Under the pieces are notes generated by a model. It saw only the letters and a program-made list of their open reading frames with translations. It was not told where the DNA came from and searched no databases. From positions 40,058 through 104,057 of the forward strand of contig NZ_JOCQ01000021.1 in the NCBI RefSeq assembly GCF_000720725.1: 64,000 nucleotides of DNA. Reading direction: 5' to 3'. Origin of the DNA: Streptomyces rimosus subsp. rimosus. GTDB taxonomy: Bacteria; Actinomycetota; Actinomycetes; Streptomycetales; Streptomycetaceae. Both the position numbers and the translations under genes were made by a program. Each line of letters opens with the position of its first letter. Positions within the stretch are counted from its first letter, which is position 1. Below, piece by piece: positions 58,564 through 64,000 of the stretch.

Positions 58564-60306
58564 GTGCGTCGCAGCGGGACGGGACGGGGAACGGGCGAGG
58601 GGCCGGGCCGGGAGACGGGCGGCAGCCGGTATACGGACGCGAAGGCGGCGCCCGCGGCGGACGGCGGGCGAATACCGGAGGCGGGCAGGCCGCCATCCGA
58701 TGCAGGCGCGCCCGCACCGGCGACCAGCGCCCCCGCACCCGACACCCCCACCCCCGCCAACCGCGGCCGCATCGTCGCCGCCCTCATGCTCTGCATGGCG
58801 CTGGCCGCCCTCGACTCCACGATCATCGCCACCGCCGTCCCCCGGATCGTCGGCGACCTCGGCGGCTTCGCCGTCTTCTCCTGGCTCTTCTCCGGCTATC
58901 TGCTCGCCGTCACCGTCAGCCTGCCGGTCTACGGCAAGCTCTCCGACACCTTCGGCCGCAAGCCCGTCCTGATCACCGGCGTGATCGTCTTCCTCGCCGG
59001 ATCGCTGCTGTGCGCGGGCGCCTGGGACATGGGCTCCCTCATCGCCTTCCGCATCCTCCAGGGCCTCGGCGGCGGCGCCCTCCAGGGCACCATCCACACC
59101 ATCGCCGCCGACCTGTACCCGATGCGGGAGCGCCCCAGGATCCAGGCCAAGCTGTCCACCGTGTGGGCGACCTCCGCGGTCGCCGGGCCGGCCCTCGGCG
59201 GCCTGCTCACCGCGTACACCGACTGGCGGTGGATCTTCCTGGTCAACCTGCCGGTCGGCGCCCTGGCCCTGTGGCTCGTCGTACGGCACTTCCGCGAATC
59301 GCTGCCCGCACGCGAACGCGACCGGCGGCCCCGCGTCGACTGGCCCGGCGCGCTCGCCATCTTCGCCTGCGGCGGCCTGCTGCTGAGCGCCCTCGTCCAG
59401 GGCGGCGTCGCCTGGCCCTGGTTCTCCGTGCCCTCGCTGCTGCTGTTCGCCGGCAGCGCCCTGTGCGCCGCCGCCACCGTCGTCATCGAACGCCGCGCCG
59501 CCGAGCCGATCATCCCGGGCTGGGTCTGGCGCCGCCGTACGATCTCGGCCGTCAACCTCGCGCTCGGCGCCGTCGGCCTGCTCATGGTCGCGCCGACCGT
59601 CTTCCTGCCCACCTACGCCCAGGCCGTCCTGGGCCTGGGCCCGATCGCGGCCGGGTTCGTGCTCTCCGCGATGACCCTGAGCTGGCCGGTCTCCTCCGCC
59701 CTGAGCAGCCACGTCTACAACCGGATCGGCATCCGCGCCTGCGCCATGACCGGCATCGGCGCCGCCACGCTGATCCTGCTCGCCTTCCCGCTGCTGCCCT
59801 ACCCGGGCGCCGCCTGGCAGCCCGCGCTGATCATGCTGGCGCTGGGCGCGGCACTCGGGATCTTCCAGCTGCCGCTGATCATCGGCGTGCAGTCCTCGGT
59901 CGGCTTCGAGGAGCGCGGCACCGCCACCGCGTCCATCCTCTTCTGCCGCCAGGTCGGCCAGTGCGTCGGCGCCGCCCTCTTCGGCGCGGTCGCCAACGCC
60001 ACGCTCGGCGCCCGCCTGGCCGGCGCGCCCGCGGACATCCGGCCCGGCCTGCCCGGCGACCTGGACTCCGTCTCGCACGCCCTGGCCCGCGCGGGCGCCC
60101 TCACCGACCGCGCCGCGGACTACCTGCGGCGCGCGGTGGACGTGGCCGTGGAGCACGTCTACATCGGCGCCGCGGTCGCCGCCGCCCTCGCCTTCCTGAT
60201 CCTGCTGCTGCTCGCACCGCGCCGCTTCCCGGTCCACGGGGAGGCGGCATCCGGTACGGCCGTACCGAACACCCGCGGGAAGGGCCGCAAGAGCCGCAAG
60301 GGCTGA
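58564..60306 (+). CDS. MFS transporter, DHA2/EmrB drug-efflux type
   Basis: The protein has 580 residues. A disordered, Gly/Arg/Pro-rich N-terminus of about 75 residues precedes 14 helices. The motif LDSTIIATAVPRIVGDLGGF is the DHA2 signature and GKLSDTFGRKPV is motif A; a later WRWIFLVNLPVGALAL fits motif D2. The long C-terminal loop and helices end in a basic tail. It exports drugs or metabolites by proton antiport. The GTG at 58564 has GAGGGGGG 9 nt upstream; another in-frame GTG lies at 58525. No regulator is adjacent. Confidence 0.9.
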   Translation: MRRSGTGRGTGEGPGRETGGSRYTDAKAAPAADGGRIPEAGRPPSDAGAPAPATSAPAPDTPTPANRGRIVAALMLCMALAALDSTIIATAVPRIVGDLGGFAVFSWLFSGYLLAVTVSLPVYGKLSDTFGRKPVLITGVIVFLAGSLLCAGAWDMGSLIAFRILQGLGGGALQGTIHTIAADLYPMRERPRIQAKLSTVWATSAVAGPALGGLLTAYTDWRWIFLVNLPVGALALWLVVRHFRESLPARERDRRPRVDWPGALAIFACGGLLLSALVQGGVAWPWFSVPSLLLFAGSALCAAATVVIERRAAEPIIPGWVWRRRTISAVNLALGAVGLLMVAPTVFLPTYAQAVLGLGPIAAGFVLSAMTLSWPVSSALSSHVYNRIGIRACAMTGIGAATLILLAFPLLPYPGAAWQPALIMLALGAALGIFQLPLIIGVQSSVGFEERGTATASILFCRQVGQCVGAALFGAVANATLGARLAGAPADIRPGLPGDLDSVSHALARAGALTDRAADYLRRAVDVAVEHVYIGAAVAAALAFLILLLLAPRRFPVHGEAASGTAVPNTRGKGRKSRKG

Positions 60307-60390
60307 CGGCCACCGGTCAGGGCGGCCGCCGGGGAAGGAACCGGCGCCCCTCGGCGCCCGCGCCCCTCCCCGTCCGCCCCGGGGCGCCCG

Positions 60391-61560
60391 TCACTGCTGC
60401 TCGGGCGGGCGGGGCAGCTGGTTCTCCAGCGTGTCCTCGTTGTCGGGATCCACCGGCGCCCGCTCATCGGACGGCGCTCCGGCAGCGGTCCCCTCCGCAC
60501 CGGCCACCGCCGCACCAGCCGCCGCATCGCCATCCGTACCGGCCCCGGCGTCCGCCGCGTCCTCAGCCGCGCCGCCGGCCTTCTCCAGCAGCACCGTGCC
60601 GCCTTCCGCATGCGAGGTGGCGCCCGCCTCCCCGGCGCCCTCCACCGCCGCGCCGGCCGCCTCGCCCGTCGGCTCGTCCTCGTCCGGGGCCTTGCCCGTG
60701 AGCGCGGCGAGGGTGTTGCGGACGTGCGTCATGTGCTCGCGCACCTTCTCGCGCCGGTCCGCGTGCTCGCGCAGTATCCGCTCCGTGGCCCGCTCGATCC
60801 GCTCGACCTCGATACGGGCCTGCGCCAGCAGGTCGGCCGCGCGCGCCTCGGCGTCCTCGTCACGGTGGCGCGCCGCCTCCTCGGCCTCCGCACGGAACCG
60901 CTCCGCCTCGGCGACCTTGGCCCGGCCCAGCTCCTCCAGCTCCGCCACCCGCTGTTCGAGGTCGGCCTCCTGCGCGGCGAGGTCACGGCCGAGCGCGTCC
61001 CACTGCTCGGTCTGCTCCTCCTCCTGCTCCTGGAGCAGCTGCGCCGTACGCCGCTCCATCTGACGCAGCGCCTCCGCCGCCTCGGACCGCCACTGCTCGG
61101 CGTCCTTGCCCGCCGCCGTCTCGATGGCGTCCGCCTCGGACCACGCCGCCGCCACCCGGCGCCGGGACCAGTCCTCGGTCTCGTCGCGCAGCTCCTGCGC
61201 CGCCCGGCCGGCGGCCTCCGTGATCTGCCGCTCGTACGCCTCGGCCTCCTCGCGCGCCCGCCCGGCCGCCTCCTCGGCGTCCTTGCGCAGCCGCGCCGCC
61301 TCGGACTCCGCCGTCGTCAGGATCAGCCGCGCCTGGTCGCCCAGCGACTCGTACGTCTGCGGGGGCAGCTGCCGTACGTACTCCCGCAGCTCAGCGAGCT
61401 CGGCCGTCATCTCGTTGGCGAGGACCGTCAGCCGCGCCGCGCGCTCCCAGCAGGAGTCACGGTCGATCGAGAGCCCCTCCACCCGCCGGTCCACGTCCTC
61501 GGGACGGTAGCCACGCCCTCGTACGATCTCGAACCCGTGAGGCGAAACCGATGCACTCAT
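60391..61560 (-). CDS. DivIVA/FilP-like coiled-coil protein (often named cellulose-binding protein)
   Basis: The protein has 389 residues. The first 40 residues (GFEIVRGRGYRPEDVDRRVE) resemble the DivIVA-type N-terminus that binds curved membrane. An almost unbroken coiled coil rich in Ala/Glu/Arg (about 45-290) with regular heptads follows, and the last 100 residues are acidic and disordered. Such Streptomyces proteins form filaments or polar scaffolds; the name cellulose-binding protein is historical. The ATG follows a GGGAAGGGG-type site with an overlapping ATG-rich region. It lies downstream of the LCP gene on the same strand, linking tip growth and wall assembly. Confidence 0.85.
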   Translation of the reverse strand: MSASVSPHGFEIVRGRGYRPEDVDRRVEGLSIDRDSCWERAARLTVLANEMTAELAELREYVRQLPPQTYESLGDQARLILTTAESEAARLRKDAEEAAGRAREEAEAYERQITEAAGRAAQELRDETEDWSRRRVAAAWSEADAIETAAGKDAEQWRSEAAEALRQMERRTAQLLQEQEEEQTEQWDALGRDLAAQEADLEQRVAELEELGRAKVAEAERFRAEAEEAARHRDEDAEARAADLLAQARIEVERIERATERILREHADRREKVREHMTHVRNTLAALTGKAPDEDEPTGEAAGAAVEGAGEAGATSHAEGGTVLLEKAGGAAEDAADAGAGTDGDAAAGAAVAGAEGTAAGAPSDERAPVDPDNEDTLENQLPRPPEQQ

Positions 61561-61668
61561 CCCTCAAGCCCCTTCCCGGCGTACGGCGCGATGGTGCGCA
61601 CAACTTTCTGGATCGATTCGAAGCGACCGTTACGCGACACTCCGCCCCTCTCAATGCTCCAGGATGCG

Positions 61669-62727
61669 TTAATTGTTGCCAGAAGTCGGAATCGGGACAT
61701 CTTCACGAAGAGCCCGGAAGAGTCGCCGTGCTCCCTTCTCGTCCCACTCCACCACATCTCCGACACCTCCCAGGTCCACCCCGGGACGAGCCACCGGAAC
61801 GGTGGTAGCCGCGCCCTCACCGTCCGCGATCTCCTTCATCGACCAGCCCAGGCGCGCCAGGTCCGGCACCCCCGCCCGCCGGTCCACCGTCAACGCCGAC
61901 AGCGCCGCGTCCAGCGCCGGCACCAGCGCGAACGGGTTCAGCAGCACACCGGCCCCGAGCATCTTGTCGCCCAGCGCGCCGATCAGCTGCCGCTGCCGCC
62001 GCACCCGGCCCAGGTCGCCCTCCGGATCCGTATAGCGCGCCCGTACGTACGCCAGTGCTTTCACCCCGTCCATCTTCTGGCACCCGGCCCGGAAGTCCGC
62101 CCCCGACTTCTCGTCCTTCAGCGGCTTGTCCGGACACATCCGTACGCCGCCGAGCGCGTCCACCACCTGCACGAACCCCAGGAAGTCGATCTCGGCGTAC
62201 CGGTCGATCCGCAGCCCGGTCGCCTGCTCGACGGTACGGGTCAGCAGCTTCGGGCCGCCCTCCGCGAACGCCACGTTGACCTTGTTGCGGCCGTGGCCCG
62301 GCACCGCCACATAGCTGTCCCGCGGCAGGCTCACCAGGTACGGGCCGCTGTCCCCACGGTGCAACATCATGATCGTGTCGGTGTTCAGTCCCTCCTCGTT
62401 GCCCACGTGCAGCCGCTCGCGCTGCTCCGGCGTCAGGCTCTGCCGGCTGTCCGAGCCGACCAGCAGCCAGTTCGTGCCCTTGCCGGACGACGGTCTGCCG
62501 GAGTAGTCGGCGAGCGCGTCCGTACGGCGCACCTGGCCGCCCGCCCACACGTACAGCGCCACACCACCCGCCACCGCCAGCACCACCAGAATCAGCAGCA
62601 CCAGCGCGATCCGCTTGGGCCAGGACAGCGGGCGCCGCCCGCGCGGCCGGCGCCCCCGCCGCCCGGCGCGGTACAGCGCCGTCGTCCCCTGCGGCGACGG
62701 CGGCGATGACCAGGACGGCTGACCCAT
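61669..62727 (-). CDS. LytR-CpsA-Psr (LCP) family wall-polymer ligase
   Basis: The protein has 352 residues. A basic cytosolic N-terminus, one transmembrane helix (about 38-60) and an outside LCP domain: TNWLLVGSDSR, LNTDTIMMLHRGD (conserved Asp), VSLPRDSYV with the conserved Arg, GRNKVNVAFAEGG and the later VRARYTDPEGDLGRVRRQR. Such proteins join teichoic acid or capsule glycans to peptidoglycan with polyprenyl carriers. The charged motif residues look complete. The start codon lacks a clear ribosome site. It precedes the coiled-coil gene on the same strand, 108 bp apart. Confidence 0.93.
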   Translation of the reverse strand: MGQPSWSSPPSPQGTTALYRAGRRGRRPRGRRPLSWPKRIALVLLILVVLAVAGGVALYVWAGGQVRRTDALADYSGRPSSGKGTNWLLVGSDSRQSLTPEQRERLHVGNEEGLNTDTIMMLHRGDSGPYLVSLPRDSYVAVPGHGRNKVNVAFAEGGPKLLTRTVEQATGLRIDRYAEIDFLGFVQVVDALGGVRMCPDKPLKDEKSGADFRAGCQKMDGVKALAYVRARYTDPEGDLGRVRRQRQLIGALGDKMLGAGVLLNPFALVPALDAALSALTVDRRAGVPDLARLGWSMKEIADGEGAATTVPVARPGVDLGGVGDVVEWDEKGARRLFRALREDVPIPTSGNN

Positions 62728-62802
62728 ATACGAAGGATCATGGTGACCCGGCCGTCCCGCAGGTCGAGCGCCGCCACCGGCGGCACACGCAGCGATCCGC
62801 GC

Positions 62803-64000
62803 CTACAGCAGCCCGTCCCACATCTGTTCGAGCAGCACCGACCACCAGGTCTCCGGCGACCCCAGCGCCGGCGCGTCCAGCGCCACCAGCTGCGCCTGGA
62901 AGTCCACCGTCCAGCGCCCGGCCTGCTCCGGCGTCAGCCCGTACCGCAGCCGCCACATCCGGCCCAGCATCGCCATACAGCGCACGAACTCCGGCAGCCC
63001 GCTGTTCACGAACTGCGGCACCGCGGGCTGACCGTTCGGGGCGGCCTCCAGCGGCACGGCGACGATGTGCGCCGTCCCGTACTGCACACACAGCTGACGC
63101 CCGAAGTCATTGCCCATGACCAGGTACGACCCCGCGTCCGCCGCAGGACGCACCCCGCGCTCCGCCGCCAGCTCCGCCAGCGTCGGCACCGGACGGCCCG
63201 GCTGCGCCTGCGCCCAGAAGAACGGCCCGAAATCCACCGGCAGCCCGGCCCACACCAGCGTCTGCGCCACCACGTCCGGCACACCCTGCCGGGAAACCGC
63301 CCGCTGGTCGAAACGGAAGAGGCCCTGCGGACCGAAGGACTGCTCCAGCTCCTGCCCGAGCACCTGCGGCGGCACCGGCGGGACCGGCTGCACCTGCGAC
63401 GGGTGCGGCAACGGCACCCGCACCGGCGCCGGCCGCGCCGGACCGTCCGCCACCTGGTGCAACTCGCCGTGATGCTCCAGCAGATGCCGCATGCCCTGCT
63501 GCCGCGATGCGTGCTCCGTCCCGTACGGCGCGGTGTGGCTGATGCGCACCTGCGGCCAGGTCTCCCGGACCATCCGCGCGCAGTAGCCGCCCGGCAAGTC
63601 GCACGACTCCAGCTCCGTGTGCAGCTCCACCACCTGCTGCGGCGGGATGTTCATGCCCCGCAGCTCGTGCAGCAGCTGCCACTCCGGATGCGGCGCACCC
63701 GGCGCGGAACGCCGCACGATCTTCTGCTCCGAACCGTCCGGCGCCCGGTAGCTCAGTACGGCCATGTAGCCGGGGCCCACCGTCGGCTGCCCGGACGGCG
63801 CTTGCGGATAGCCGTACGAGCCCGAGCCGCCCTGCGGCACACCGGGCGACTGCTGTACGGCCGGGCCGGACGCGGGCGGACCCGGAACGGCGGGCGGCGG
63901 CATGCCGGGGCCCGGCACGGCCGGACCGCCCGCGCCGTCGGCGAGCATCGTCGCCGCCGCGTGCACACCGCCACCGGGCGGGGCGGACGGCGGCGGGGGC
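62803..64000 (-). CDS. SUKH-like protein with deaminase-type Zn motif, N-terminus cut by window edge
   Basis: At least 399 residues are visible and the frame is open to the right edge. The visible N-terminal part is Pro/Gly-rich (to about residue 75). A domain with HTELESCDLPGGYC has the HxE and Cys-x6-Cys pattern of the nucleic-acid/nucleotide deaminases of toxin systems (LAELHE-like context). The remaining 220 residues resemble SUKH-4 immunity proteins (GNDFGRQLCVQYGTAH, VNSGLPEFVRCMAMLG). Fusions of these two are known in actinobacteria. Whether it is a toxin, an immunity protein or a regulatory enzyme cannot be told. No neighbour effector is visible. Confidence 0.75.
   Translation of the reverse strand, partial: PPPPSAPPGGGVHAAATMLADGAGGPAVPGPGMPPPAVPGPPASGPAVQQSPGVPQGGSGSYGYPQAPSGQPTVGPGYMAVLSYRAPDGSEQKIVRRSAPGAPHPEWQLLHELRGMNIPPQQVVELHTELESCDLPGGYCARMVRETWPQVRISHTAPYGTEHASRQQGMRHLLEHHGELHQVADGPARPAPVRVPLPHPSQVQPVPPVPPQVLGQELEQSFGPQGLFRFDQRAVSRQGVPDVVAQTLVWAGLPVDFGPFFWAQAQPGRPVPTLAELAAERGVRPAADAGSYLVMGNDFGRQLCVQYGTAHIVAVPLEAAPNGQPAVPQFVNSGLPEFVRCMAMLGRMWRLRYGLTPEQAGRWTVDFQAQLVALDAPALGSPETWWSVLLEQMWDGLL

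Overview
The window is very GC-rich, with the codon bias, GTG/TTG starts and GGAGG ribosome binding sites of a Streptomyces chromosome. Diagnostic content includes rodlins and a chaplin (aerial-hyphae sheath proteins), a tRNA-Leu with a UAA anticodon (the bldA developmental tRNA), Rpf cell-wall lytic proteins, and a core block of Ppx, DUF501, FtsB-like protein, enolase, MazG and Mfd in the order known from streptomycetes. I see no insertion sequence, phage or CRISPR. All calls are from reading the sequence by eye.

Positions 1-9.7 kb hold a catabolic or uptake locus. It contains an RpiR-type regulator (cut by the window edge), a histidine/phenylalanine ammonia-lyase-like protein whose MIO-forming serine is replaced by threonine, two secreted hydrolases, a LacI regulator next to a 40-bp operator array, an amidohydrolase, a cysteine-dioxygenase-like cupin and an NCS1 permease. 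The lyase and permease genes carry the same 18-bp palindrome upstream. The trypsin-like protease here has an in-frame TTA codon, so the bldA tRNA at 22.4 kb may control it.

Positions 9.7-17.5 kb are housekeeping: a PLP/CBS-domain synthase, a membrane-anchored SGNH hydrolase, a thiolase, a Bax-inhibitor-1 family protein and small conserved proteins. Positions 17.7-21.4 kb form a surface-protein cluster with three rodlins, a short chaplin, a secreted protein that borrows a chaplin-like signal peptide, a Tyr/Asn-rich secreted protein and a 57-residue ORF. All three rodlins share an AAC-N17-GTTG promoter spacing of the kind expected for the ECF sigma factor BldN. A STAS protein and bldA follow.

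Positions 22.9-36.2 kb carry a MacB/FtsX-type ABC exporter, a cyclopropane fatty acid synthase, a type II NADH dehydrogenase with Rex-like operators, an HD hydrolase, an XRE regulator broken by a 2-nt insertion, an RsbW-like ATPase, Ppx, DUF501, an FtsB-like protein and enolase. Positions 36.6-38.8 kb hold two Rpf proteins, one preceded by a ydaO/c-di-AMP-type riboswitch.

Positions 39-64 kb carry a P450, a LysR/MFS pair, MazG, a SurA-like lipoprotein, a soluble Ser/Thr kinase coupled to a membrane protein, a methylase-like protein with HPPF in place of NPPF, a 7 x 16-bp tandem repeat ahead of a DUF4190-type membrane protein, a secreted HNH nuclease, a DUF2079 membrane protein, a chloramphenicol-phosphotransferase-like protein lacking the Walker lysine, Mfd, an MFS exporter, a DivIVA-like coiled-coil protein, an LCP wall ligase and, at the right edge, part of a SUKH/deaminase-like protein.
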